In this document: positions 47,701-56,472 of the stretch, one piece after another
How positions within the stretch are numbered: position 1 is the stretch's first letter
How the letters are laid out: every line of letters begins with the position of its first letter
DNA from: Pleodorina starrii
Lineage: Eukaryota > Chlorophyta > Chlorophyceae > Chlamydomonadales > Volvocaceae
DNA: 64,000 bases
Assembly: GCA_030267565.1 (NCBI GenBank)
Contig: BRXU01000006.1
Coordinates: 1,786,001-1,850,000 of the forward strand
Direction of reading: 5' to 3'
Program-made: the position numbers and the translations under genes
The notes under the pieces: generated by a model
Database searches by the model: none
What the model saw: the letters and a program-made list of their open reading frames with translations, nothing else
What the model was told of the DNA's origin: nothing

Positions 47701-50700
47701 CGGCATCGCCAAACGCAGCTACGGACTCAAGATGGGCTTCCCAACCCGCGCCATCCTCGGCCCAATCTCCCGACTCGGTCTGGGGGTAGGCACCCTACGT
47801 ACCCTCTATGCGGTCAGAGCGGCGAAGACGCTTGTCCTGTCCCTCAACGACAAGGGACGCCTTGGGGCAGTAACCCGAGCCCTCCTGCACCTGCAGAGCC
47901 ATTACATGGGCACAATACCAGCGCACACATTCAAACGCGAATGCCGGCACTACACCACGCTTAAACAACTTGCTCTCGTGCATGAAGCCGGTATCGAACT
48001 CACGGACAGAGGTAGCACCTACGAGCCGGCGGCGGGCAGCCTCATTCACCTGATCGGGGCGCACAACACGACGGCCGAGCCCAAAGATCTCGCGCTCCTC
48101 TTCCGATGCATACAACCCCTGCTGGAACTTGGCCTGGACCTCAGGGCCCTGAAAGACAAGAACACGGGAGCGCACCTCATCACCACCGACCAGCTGCAAC
48201 GCATCGGCGGCAGGAAAGTGGGACCCCGCCATCGGATAGCCCTAAACCAGCTCAGCCTCGCCCTGAACGCTGACCCCAGTGTGCGCGCCCGGGCACCGCG
48301 CCACCGTGGTGTAGCACCCCTGCCCCCCGAACTACGACTCCTCACGGATGACCCACACCTGACTGATATTGCGAAGGAAGCGCCAAGACCCACCCCCATC
48401 CCCCACGGAACCCTAAGGAAGTACGTCCTGGCCAAGCCCCGCGACCCGGCCGACACCGTGCCGGCCGCCCCAGCTGGAATCCCTCCCCCCCGCCCAGGCG
48501 CAACAACCCCTCGTGTGGAGACGGGAACCCAAAATGCAGCAGCGCCGTCCGGCACCGCAACAGCCCCCGAGTCACGACGCCCGGCCGCCCGGCCAGCCGC
48601 CAGGCGACACCAGCCACAGCGGAAGACCGATAGTGAGCTGCTCAAAGCATACCTCCTTCGGCAGAACCTGAAACCAGTCGACGGTATCACAGATGCCGAG
48701 GCCATTGGGTGGGACCCCCGGCAAACCCCACTTACCCTTCAGCACTGCGAACGAATCCTGCGCCACCCGCTCCACCGGGGCCTCACGTCCAAAGTGGGCT
48801 CCGCCGAACGGCTCCTCCAGATGCTCCATGGGGAGACGGCGTGGCCTGCGGGGACACCAGTCCAATATGGCCTAAGCATCACACAGCTTCTCTTCGGGGA
48901 CCAAGAGAGGGTGGCCTGTATCAAAGCGGAAATCCGCAAGCGGGTCGCCGTCAGCACTCCGAAACCCAAGCGACAACGCACAACCGACTCGGCTACCCGA
49001 GACACACACCGAACATACTACCGGGTTGAATGGGAACGTACTGTCATCACTAAAGGGGCAATAGCACTGTACACCGAGAATGGTTACCACCCCAAGGCGG
49101 TGCACCGGTACGAATCCCCCACCGACCCCACCCACCCCGAAACGATAGTCGAGGTAGAATGGGCTCCCACCGAAGATGAAGAATTGCGACTGGCCTCGCA
49201 AGACAACTGGACAGAGCTGCGGAATGCATTCCGGCATCGGCGCGCCATGGAGGCCGAACAGGACCCCGATCGAATGGAAAATGCACGTGACCGCCACCTG
49301 ACGGAATGGCAACAGCAAGGCAGATGGGAGACTGAATGCCTCAACGCGACCCGAGGCCAACGTCTCCTAAGGCAGTTTGTTGAAATCAACGTGCAACCGG
49401 GTAACCCGGACCGGGACATCCACCCGCCCGGGCGATACACGGTCCAAATTGGCAATCGTAACGGCACACACAGGCATGTACCATGGGACGGCAGTGGGGA
49501 CATACCCGATGGACTGCAAGCCATTGGGATGGCATTCGTATACGATCCCCAAGGGCGCTGCGTCGGCCAGCTGTCGGCAAGCCGCCTCCGCAGCCTGTGG
49601 CTCCGGTACAGCGACGCCCAACAGAAACGCCCGGAAGAGCACGCACAGATCGCGGCCGCGGGTGGCTTCGCGGAGGATGTCGCACGCCTCCTCCTGCGGT
49701 ATCGGGACGGAGGGGGCACCAAAGCACACCCCATTCGAGAGGCCCATGAGCGGAGGATATCTGAACGGCTGATGAAACGCCTCATGACCGCGCTGGGCGC
49801 CGCAACAGAGCGCTTTGCATCCCCCCTCAACGTAGCAGACAGCACCGCCATCTACTACTCGCGGTACCCAGAAGATCAGCTCTTCGGAGCCAACCACGAC
49901 GCGTATTCGCAACCGTGCACGGGCATATCCGTTGCGCACCCTGAACCTAAGCCGGACGAGGGGCATCATGCACTGCGATGGGCGCTAGGCTGGGCCGACG
50001 CGACACGGAACACAGATAACCCCACCGCTACCCTACTCCTGCTGCCCACGTCCCAAACGGCGCCCTACACCCGCTACCTCACCCACCCGCTGGTCACTAT
50101 GATCGGTACAATAGACGCATTTTCAGGAACGGGGGACCTCTACAGCGAAGTGAGCGTAGACGCTCCAAAACCCTACCCAAACGGACTCACCCTACTCCTG
50201 GTTAGCAATGAATCCGGCCGCGCTTACGGTACCAGCCTCCGCCGAGCGCTTGCTATGACGGCAGCCCGCCACGTCGCCACTGGCCCCGCCCTCTCCTGGA
50301 CACCCCCCCAATGGGTGCGCAAGCGGGTGCGCAGTATGACCGAGAAGCCACCCGCCGCGGCGGTGCCCTCCCGTACGTGCGACAACATCCCCACGGAAGA
50401 GGGAAGCGCCACGTTCCTGGCATTTTCTGCCAAATATGCGCTGCGATACAACGCCCAAGACGCCATATACACAGATGGGTCAGTGCAAAAGATTAAAGAT
50501 GGCGAAGAGGAAAGACATCTCCTGGGAGCCGCGGCGGTTGACGCACTTACCAACACAACACTCCACATAGATGTGAATGCAGGACACCAGGGCTGCCAAA
50601 CTATCACACGGTGCGAACTGAGTGCCATCCATCAGGGTCTCCAGATGCGCAGAGGCACGCTGCACGACGAAGCTCACCTAACTATCTGGACGGATTCTGC

Positions 50701-51532
50701 CGCGTCTCTACATCTCATTAAAAAGATGATAAACAATCCACATAAGCTTCAGCTTAGTAAGCATAAGGCGCTGCTTGAGCAAATCGTATTAATACTTAAA
50801 CGACGAGCGGCCTGTAACCTGAAGACTTCTTTGCTTAAAGTGAAAGCCCACACTGGGGTAACGTACAACGAGAAAGCGGACAAAGCAGCCGTACAAGCCG
50901 CGCGGGGACTCTCCAAGCTGGACCCCGAAGCGCTGAGCGCAACCGAAACCTCAGACAATAATCCACGAAGCCAACACTGGTGGCTGCGGAAAATGGCTGG
51001 GCCTGAGAAGAATGCTGGGCACTATGCTAACGACCTTAACCGCGGTATCGAGTCCTTGGTCAACCCGGAGACTCTCTCGGGATACACGAACGAAACAGAT
51101 TACATTAAATACGTCGCCAACACCCTGCCCGACCTTGACATAAGCACCAGCACTCGAACTTTACAGCGCAAGGCGGGTCGACACAAGCATGTCAAACGAT
51201 GCTTCGACTACCTGTATGGCCAGCTATGGAGCGCCAAGCTGGCGAACCGATTTAAGAAACCATTGGCACCTGGATGCCCCGCGTCGTTAGGACACTGCCC
51301 CCTGTGCAACCATCTCGACTCCGGGGCGCACATCCTCGGAGGATGCCTTCACCCCCGAATGCGAGCCCTGTACATACAGCGGCACAACAAGGCGGTCCAG
51401 ACAATTACCAGTACGCTAGCCCGGGGGTCCCACGGAGGCTGCTATAATGGACGCCGGCCCAGCGGACACCCGACCAGACTACGTGGCTGGCACACGCCTG
51501 CCCAAATGGCTGCTCCCGGAAATTGCGGATGA
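41759..51532 (+). CDS. LINE polyprotein: Josephin-like protease, APE, RT, RNase H, CCHC
   Basis: 3257 codons from an ATG. Residues 1-420 have no recognised fold, with a hydrophobic stretch at 344-365. A Josephin-like cysteine protease occupies about 432-600: HERQxxxMCxxHxxNNLL with Gln437 and Cys442, then His561 and Asp576, which reproduces the Q/C and H/N spacings of the ataxin-3 family. A Pro-rich linker runs 625-945. APE-type endonuclease is about 953-1200 (Asn959, Glu986, Asp1107/Asn1109, Asp1165, His1196). Reverse transcriptase is about 1560-1860 (NKAPGPDGIPNELL at 1578, Asp1710, FADD at 1816-1819). Residues 1860-2900 are unassigned. RNase H is about 2900-3045 (Asp2906, Glu2953, Asp2979, Asp3041). 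The C-x2-C-x7-H-x4-C finger is Cys3180, Cys3183, His3191, Cys3196. After about residue 3228 the frame appears to leave the true coding path and ends in ~29 non-homologous residues. Confidence 0.93.
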   Translation: MLGDAAKKTRLERATQKGGTAGNTEGLLKCFARADNATDCPSSDAKVAVPTARERDPRRFIRPVLLRASFVRGPTVPRATDASIPVGQCTNDLPQRTRRLPVGYQGFCSTLLIMLLASFYTSYADPSHNADGKLSVMALNFQGPQPQRAQSFNGSSPKPQRVAFSDSNADTPLNRRCPEAADSPAAPDLQMSWIELLNQQDHKNTTTPTRYILSARNDKYADHMSVTQRSAAQYSSGKVKGQLEDRLDQHEPLQVITTSGTLWSRSRAWRQARKLTMRHIIGLATTRLISVNRNSAHTDRPGLSPVGKGIADLSTVGRPGAYNPLLATAAKWRTRLIARGIPCMLRYAIVVALLAISFAHGHVLQPLQPDISHMIATRPSRARFEPRCGGPEDGATNQAATGLNTDTIDAPRRPSDVPWPPPEQPPGQDIPTYHERQQAQMCMVHAINNLLGGPYIDPTHVITYCRTITRYLQTQGPAAAAAIWNAAHNSITGHFSTIVLNHYLRYNVGIRDAHRRLLSDTHIASVSTEIHLRRGDLLATLWEKLPPHARNWGFIVHLEGHAVAVRRQRTHWFIIDSQARLPKRLETEWPLGQGVVYCLQYRRNNVPCQTHVALRDVAPPEHWEPATVRPNTHNDTNTPQDPVPTGATDPPHPAVGTLAEGEANRHYAADTNPTPMEIDEAGHTGTEGRTQTLSTELEPPPPPTRAPEATTAPELSATQTEDNPATLPAEPSPMEIDTVEPETGAERQLPDAHPTELHLRNTQPGPQGAQPANAGTTAERRSDAERAAIRNPAPQAAAPASRGRKRNRHQTGTTPATHTIEYHLRRMQGLPIRQGRDQRAVEMPDTAEATQRPARAPPNPAPEPTRTSTPGTMRPPPGQPTPRTQQRKRRADNPPTSQPRPKPKPGPQQQHMTKYVHSKKPRKEAPAAPAEAPRVATTVLPVPTTGDPRPGHLKILTMNTRGLQGHREGIRHMLDEHKPDVVVLTETKMSAHHRRAIAGVKRTLQPYQTYMSNHSHDSNPTTRQAGVMIGVADRFNRQGSAIAEPVPSELSGYIVHVRIAPPGSTALHVIGVYCPADPAARQKIYDYGRAAATQANAKGEHLVMAGDWNATLKLSDRSTGTCNATDRAHRRFSIETDLKPVDTVRREYTYTQTQQGHDTHHSRIDDVLLAAQTSAAAAMEGKAYEQVYECGGNFDHKPLCTFLPLAGIRLLPAPAAQPPPDHTQGSWSRIQLPVQKESKTKARMEMEAMLTDAIAHLLDGLRPAHEVISAASTQLERAACKEEARQILAHLRGHEAVQTTNVASLSHELGSLLMRCLGILESHCQHKPPRTGRLHARRGTGKRISRLYDEHKALKCELTRILRAPRPDTPPHQAPDVPRPENTDAATPQPPSRPTQLIAPENPNPPEITAARARDDPELRETPETSALRAAIREKGEDIRKLTTETRKLHASKARKQFQRLLAKKPKQAHKQILEPDDQPRGITAIRHPADGHLCTTSEGILDALHTHFASLARPISGPRTGKYLPSEAPRNYPWETPGAPDPLKRGLARWDSAPPSLLPGIIDPCNFRACLDHLARNKAPGPDGIPNELLQTLPTDLQTAIHHLITVMWVKAEIPPHWTQSDTVLIPKKGDPLLIKNKRPIALANTLYKLYTSHITLNIVTFSEQAHIFTEAQEGYLRQRNTERQIQNVLHAIEDAGLTSRDLYLLYIDFTSAFNTIDHDKLLMIMYDLGYPEDLIEVVANLYSRATTRIRTEHGCTADIAIERGTIQGDTLSPVLFIIYMEPLLRWLHSGGRGYRYGCLQADENDRHHFSSGAFADDLVVLTNTVSDMRAQCTKIERYARWGALKVNVSKCQLQGILHGRARSDTDLSRGPGTQKYKAVLERLLKNQIRIDDVPIPYEPPTGSYKYLGVHITPTLDWTTQVAYTRAEIDRRGQSIQNSLATPDQRINMIKTLIHPFVAYSLPTMAYTPHDIASLDAQIAGIAKRSYGLKMGFPTRAILGPISRLGLGVGTLRTLYAVRAAKTLVLSLNDKGRLGAVTRALLHLQSHYMGTIPAHTFKRECRHYTTLKQLALVHEAGIELTDRGSTYEPAAGSLIHLIGAHNTTAEPKDLALLFRCIQPLLELGLDLRALKDKNTGAHLITTDQLQRIGGRKVGPRHRIALNQLSLALNADPSVRARAPRHRGVAPLPPELRLLTDDPHLTDIAKEAPRPTPIPHGTLRKYVLAKPRDPADTVPAAPAGIPPPRPGATTPRVETGTQNAAAPSGTATAPESRRPAARPAARRHQPQRKTDSELLKAYLLRQNLKPVDGITDAEAIGWDPRQTPLTLQHCERILRHPLHRGLTSKVGSAERLLQMLHGETAWPAGTPVQYGLSITQLLFGDQERVACIKAEIRKRVAVSTPKPKRQRTTDSATRDTHRTYYRVEWERTVITKGAIALYTENGYHPKAVHRYESPTDPTHPETIVEVEWAPTEDEELRLASQDNWTELRNAFRHRRAMEAEQDPDRMENARDRHLTEWQQQGRWETECLNATRGQRLLRQFVEINVQPGNPDRDIHPPGRYTVQIGNRNGTHRHVPWDGSGDIPDGLQAIGMAFVYDPQGRCVGQLSASRLRSLWLRYSDAQQKRPEEHAQIAAAGGFAEDVARLLLRYRDGGGTKAHPIREAHERRISERLMKRLMTALGAATERFASPLNVADSTAIYYSRYPEDQLFGANHDAYSQPCTGISVAHPEPKPDEGHHALRWALGWADATRNTDNPTATLLLLPTSQTAPYTRYLTHPLVTMIGTIDAFSGTGDLYSEVSVDAPKPYPNGLTLLLVSNESGRAYGTSLRRALAMTAARHVATGPALSWTPPQWVRKRVRSMTEKPPAAAVPSRTCDNIPTEEGSATFLAFSAKYALRYNAQDAIYTDGSVQKIKDGEEERHLLGAAAVDALTNTTLHIDVNAGHQGCQTITRCELSAIHQGLQMRRGTLHDEAHLTIWTDSAASLHLIKKMINNPHKLQLSKHKALLEQIVLILKRRAACNLKTSLLKVKAHTGVTYNEKADKAAVQAARGLSKLDPEALSATETSDNNPRSQHWWLRKMAGPEKNAGHYANDLNRGIESLVNPETLSGYTNETDYIKYVANTLPDLDISTSTRTLQRKAGRHKHVKRCFDYLYGQLWSAKLANRFKKPLAPGCPASLGHCPLCNHLDSGAHILGGCLHPRMRALYIQRHNKAVQTITSTLARGSHGGCYNGRRPSGHPTRLRGWHTPAQMAAPGNCG

Positions 51533-51974
51533 GGAACGCCTCAAGATGCGGCCCGATATACTCCTTATACCCGACATCCCCCTCCACGAAGCGCGAGCGC
51601 CAGGGTACATGGGACCCCCAGACCCCAGTCAACACACAGTACACATTATTGAGGTCGGTTACACCGCTGACACAAACCACACACAGAAACAGCACGACAA
51701 GGCCGCACAGCATGCAGAACTGGCCAAACGCCTCACGGAAGCCGGATGGAAGGTCCGCTACACAACACAGGAAGCCATCAGCCTCGGCTTCGCGGGTACC
51801 ATAAGAAAGGACCTACGCCCTCTACTCCACACCCTAGGCACGGGCAGCAAGGAAGCCCGAACCTGCTGCAACGACCTCCACGACCATGCAGTTAGAACAC
51901 TCAACACTATCGTTATAACCCGCAGGCAAATGGAACGTAACCCCCACGCGGAACCGCAACCGGCGGGCACATAA
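51447..51974 (+). CDS. Restriction-like endonuclease domain of the LINE, in the +1 frame
   Basis: 175 residues overlapping the polyprotein end by 86 bp. RPD at residues 35-37, Glu69 in HIIEVGY and a downstream Lys-rich helix (TQKQHDKAAQHAELAKRL) fit the PD-(D/E)xK restriction-like endonuclease of CCHC-RLE LINEs, which normally follows the CCHC finger in the same protein. Moving one base forward after TGC at 51440 would join HGGC to the MDAGPAD of this frame. It is therefore either a +1 recoding site or a 1-bp lesion that inactivates the second nuclease. Independent initiation at 51447 is possible but unusual for this clade. Confidence 0.75.
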   Translation: MDAGPADTRPDYVAGTRLPKWLLPEIADEERLKMRPDILLIPDIPLHEARAPGYMGPPDPSQHTVHIIEVGYTADTNHTQKQHDKAAQHAELAKRLTEAGWKVRYTTQEAISLGFAGTIRKDLRPLLHTLGTGSKEARTCCNDLHDHAVRTLNTIVITRRQMERNPHAEPQPAGT

Positions 51975-52113
51975 CCAACGACAGACCAGTCTAAAGTTCC
52001 TCGCGGTGGTGGGGGGGGACTGGGACCGGGGAAACCCGTCACCCCACCCCCTCTGCTCCCATAACCCACGCCTCGGCTCCCGGCCGGGCGTATCATTATT
52101 ATTATTATTATTA
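51975..52113 (+). other. LINE 3' UTR and ATT-repeat tail
   Basis: A C/G-rich 3' UTR of about 115 bp ends in CATTATTATTATTATTATTA at 52094-52113. The tail overlaps the first bases of the target duplication. Short trinucleotide tails are usual for target-primed LINEs of this type. Confidence 0.8.
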
Positions 52114-53441
52114 ATCGTGTGTTTCATTACAGTTGTGTACTTTCGTAGATCGATCTCTATCTAGATTTATTCAGACAGATATAGAAACCCTCGGTTTGAG
52201 TGCCACGCCCTGAAAGGAAGGGGCGCGTGTTCCTTACCCGCGGGCTTTGGTACGTACGTGATGAGCCGTTGGTCATCTGGCAACGGCGGGCGTAGACTAT
52301 GGCTGGCTGGGTAGGTTCAAATAATAATTCGCCGCGTATGTACCCTTCCAACACCTGGTAACCTACGTATGTTTGTACGCTCGCTCTATCTGTCATCAAC
52401 ACATGCTCTGGACATACATGCGTTGGACAAGACGGAAATATATCAGTGCCATGCGCCTTGAGTGAGGCCACACAAGCAAAGTAATGTGATCAGTCCATTC
52501 GCCCTGATCCGTTCGCACTTGGACCAAATAATAATGCTGGCTGAACCTGGTACATGCATGAACACCGAGATGGGGCTTAACTTATGTGGCGCCAAAGAAA
52601 CCAACCTACCAATAGCACACACCTAGGTGGGTAGGTGTTGCTCCATCTATCGTCTACGTACCAGCCATGGGTGCTGCTGGGAAGGGTACATAAACAGCAG
52701 GACGGCAAAGGCTAAACTGGCAGTTGAAGGTTTGGCAGCAGCGGCATTAATTATGTGAACGAGCAGTCGAACGGAGCGCATCCTACCGCTGCAACGGTTA
52801 GGCTAGTCGCATCCTGTCCCTATGCCGTCCGCTTCCTTGATAAGCTGCGGTTACATTGGAATTACGTAAATGCGAACACACGCCGCGCAGCAGTCGCTCC
52901 ATCGATCGCTTGTCATCACGTCCCGCACCATCCGTTGTAGGTGACACGCAGACACCTTCGCACATGTACCGCAGTGACCGCCCATCTATCGCCCGGTCGG
53001 CCAATCAACCAACCGTCGACGACCGTCCGTCGGCCTTCCGACTGCGACCCGTCGCCGCCCGTGTGCTTTCCGGACTTGTCGCATATGTACTCGGAATGCA
53101 TATTCATGACTGCTCATCACAACACGTTCCGGCACGAACAAGTAGACATACGGAGCGAAATTTGTTTGCTTGCGAATGTAAGCGCACGCGCGTGCGTGGC
53201 TGGTGCGTAGGCTGGGACACGGATCAGCCGCGCGCAGTCAAGCAAGCGGGCGTTTGTAGCCCCAATCCGTCCAAACATGCAGCGGTGGCCTCGACGCACG
53301 CGCGCGCGGGTCATACACAAAATACTCGTGCCGCCAGTGCCTGCCTGGCAGATACCTGCGTGCAGTGTGCACGACAATGCATGGTATGCCGATACACATC
53401 ATTGGCGGGCGAACATGTATGGGCTGGAAAATGCGCAGTCG

Positions 53442-56400
53442 CATGCGTGCGATCTGATAGTCGGGCGGGCGGTTATTAGTTGGGCGGGTGCGGGCGGCAG
53501 CTGCATCGGCACATGACTGAAGCAGTCTGGAAGCGGCAGCGGAATGGCTCACGGATCGGAAGTCCGATGGACCACCACTCATCATCAGCAGCCGCAAGCT
53601 CGCCTTCGTTCGTACACGCACAAGTGGTGCATACCCTTTAAATGCGCACACTTATGAGTGGCATGTACACGCAGTTACGTGAACCAAACTAACAGTGTTC
53701 AGGTGATCAAGGACACCCGTGTCGCACCATCGCCACCGGACGCGCGGGAGCGCGTTCTTCTGCTGCTTGCGTGGGACACCTACCTTGCGGTTGCAGCTGC
53801 ATTTTCCTGGACTTCAAAGTGCAGCGGGCTTGTTCCAACCAACCAACGCTATCTATTGGACGCCTAGCCGAGCTGCCGGAGTCAAGGACGACGCCGGTAA
53901 GCTGCTGGAGTGCCGTTTACATATGCGTACGTACGTATATAGATATGTATACCAAGCGTACAGCTGGATGGCGAACACAAGCAAGAGGTTGAGAGATGCG
54001 TTACGCACATACAAAGGCCGCCCTGCCGCCACGCATCCATGTGCGTGCAATTGATGATTTTCCGGCAGCCGCATGTACTCAGTGGACCCCGTCGTCGCGC
54101 GCTCGTTACATTTGAGAAGCAAGGTCGAGTGCGTGATAGATGCAAGACAGATTCAGTTAGTTGCTTGTGGTCCATGCATTATTCCCACCCGCCGGCTCGC
54201 ATTTTGCCTGCAGATCAAGTCACCACAAGAAAGTTACGGGCCGGCCAAACGCAAAATGAAGCTCCTGTCATTCCTGCTGGCGGCACTTTCGTGCGTTGTC
54301 GTCATCCTGTACGGGAACGTGCCCGCTGTCGCCGCCAGCGCGATACCTCCAACCACCTGCCAGAAATCCATCACCTACGTTTGGGACGAGCGCAACAACG
54401 CCCTTGGGCCCGGCTCGTGTGAGACTGTGTACAACAGCTGTGATTGCCGTGGCGTCCGCCGATGCTTAATAGCTACTGCACCGACGTTCCGACATCTGGT
54501 CATAGGCGGGCCTTGCTGAGGGGCGATGGGGTGACGGGCAAATGAGCAGCTGGTTAATTCCACCAGCAAGCACGCACGTACGTAGACTTGTGTCTTATTA
54601 TGTCTGCGTGTACGCTTTTATTTATTACACACGCGCGGGGCCCATGTATCTATTCCCGCCACCGTCGCGGGCCTTGCTGAGGGGCGATGGGGTGACGGGC
54701 AAATGAGCAGCAGGTTAATTCCACCAGCAAGCACGCACGTACGTAGACTTGTGTCTTATTATGTCTGTACGCTTTTATTTATTACACACGCGCGGGGCCC
54801 ATGTATCTATTCCCGCCACCGTCGGTCGGTGGAAGGCTGGATTAAGGAGGGCTCTGCTGCGTATGTACACGCAGCGGTTAGTACCAGTAGCGCTGCAGTA
54901 GTAGCGGGTTGTGACGTTCGTGCTGGCCTAGCTAGCTGGCATGCAGTCCATCTACCGGCGGCATCGATGAGCGAGAGTAATGAGGGCGACACGCACGGCA
55001 GCCGCGCCCTCGCCGTCCATGTATCTGTTATTTCAGGCATTCCTTTCTGTGGTAGATATATATGAAGTTCTGGGCGCCTTATGTGTGGTATGCGTCACAG
55101 ACGACGGGCAAGCCAAACGATTGAAGACGGACATATATAATCGTGTGTTTCATTATAGTTGTGCACGTTCGTAGATCGATCTCTATCTAGATTTATTCAG
55201 ACAGATATAGAAACCCTCGGTTTGAGTGCCACGCCCTGAAAGGAATGGGCGCGTGTTCCTTACCCGCGGGCTTTGGTACGTACGTGATGAGCCGTTGGTC
55301 ATCTGGCAACGGCGGGCGTAGACTATGGCTGGCTGGGTAGGTTCAAATAATAATTCGCCGCGTATGTAACCTTCCAACACCTGGTAACCTACGTATGTTT
55401 GTACGCTCGCTCTATCTGTCATCAACACATGCTCTGGACATACATGCGTTGGACAAGACGGAAATATATCAGTGTCATGCGCCTTGAGTGAGGCCACACA
55501 AGCAAAGTAATGTGATCAGTCCATTCGCCCTGATCCGTTCGCACTTGGACCAAATAATAATGCTGGCTGAACCTGGTACATGCATGAACACCGAGATGGG
55601 GCTTAACTTATGTGGCGCCAAAGAAACCAACCCACCAATAGCACACACCTAGGTGGGTAGGTGTTGCTCCATCTATCGTCTACGTACCAGCCAGGGTGCT
55701 GCTGGGAAGGGTACATAAACAGCAGGACGGCAAAGGCTAAACTGGCAGTTGAAGGTATGGCAGCAGCGGCATTAATTATGTGAACGAGCAGTCGAACGGA
55801 GCGCATCCTACCGCTGCAACGGTTAGGCTAGTCGCATCCTATCCCTATGCCGTCCGCTTCCTTGATAAGCTGCGGTTACATTGGAATTACGTAAATGCGA
55901 ACACACGCCGCGCAGCATGAAGTCGCTCCATTGATCGCTTGTCATCACATCCCGCACCATCCGTTGTAGGTGACACGCAGACACCTTCGCACATGTACCG
56001 CAGTGACCGCCCATCTATCGCCCGGTCGGCGGCCAATCAACCAACCGTCGACGACCGACCGTCGGCCTTCCGACTGCGACCCATCGCCGCCCGTGTGCTT
56101 TCCGGACTTGTCGCATATGTACTCGGAATGCATATTCATGACTGCTCATCACAACACGTTCCGGCACGAACAAGTAGACATACGGAGCGAGATTTGTTTG
56201 CTTGCGAATGTAAGCGCACGCGCGTGCGTGGCTGGTGCGTAGGCTGGGACACGGATCAGCCGCGCGCAGTCAAGCAAGCGGGCGTTTGTAGCCCCAATCC
56301 GTCCAAACATGCAGCGGTGGCCTCGACGCACGCGCGCGCGGGTCATACACAAAATACTCGTGCCGCCAGTGCCTGCCTGGCAGATACCTGCAGCAGTGTG

Positions 56401-56472
56401 CACGACAATGCATGGTATGCCGATACACATCATTGGCGGGCGAAAGTGTATGGGCTGGAAAATGCGCAGTCG
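53442..56472 (+). repeat. Array unit 13, transitional right-edge unit
   Basis: 3031 bp and the most diverged full unit. It starts with central marks but carries GCAGCTGGTTAATTCC and GGAATGGGCGCG shared with unit 1, plus private indels (GGCCGCCCTGCCGCC near 54020, AATTGATGATTT, CGGCGGCC near 56030). Its peptide copy has a 1-bp deletion. Confidence 0.92.
54256..54519 (+). pseudogene. Secreted six-Cys peptide, copy 13, frameshifted near C-terminus
   Basis: It reads 87 residues. A 1-bp deletion in the codon after Cys70 (CGATGCTTAATAGC against CGATGCATTAATGGC) replaces the C-terminal part and removes Cys75, although a new Cys ends the shifted frame. It also has Val15 and Ala26 substitutions in the signal peptide. 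With only five of the normal cysteines it is probably non-functional, but a shortened product cannot be excluded. Confidence 0.6.

Larger units (their letters stand above)
41651..52111 (+). mobile_element. Dualen/RandI-type LINE (dual endonuclease), apparently full length
   Basis: A 10.46-kb insertion in array unit 12 is flanked by the 12-bp duplication TAATCGTGTGTT (41639-41650 and 52112-52123). The 3' end is a short run of ATT repeats. The 108-bp 5' leader (41651-41758) precedes one very long ORF. Domain order is Josephin-like cysteine protease, APE endonuclease, RT, RNase H, CCHC finger, then a restriction-like endonuclease in the next frame. Carrying both endonuclease types is the hallmark of the Dualen clade known from Chlamydomonas. 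The sense strand is strikingly rich in C and A, unlike the array. Confidence 0.93.
39946..53441 (+). repeat. Array unit 12, central subtype, split by the Dualen-type LINE
   Basis: Removing the LINE and one 12-bp target copy leaves 3023 bp, the central-unit length. A private T is seen in CATATGTGTACG near 40430. The peptide gene (40760-41050) lies left of the insertion and is undamaged. Confidence 0.93.

Noticed and set aside
43901..49969. Several minus-strand frames of 150-257 codons opposite the LINE ORF
   Set aside because: They are antisense shadows produced by the C-rich, stop-poor complement of the LINE coding strand, with no recognisable domains.
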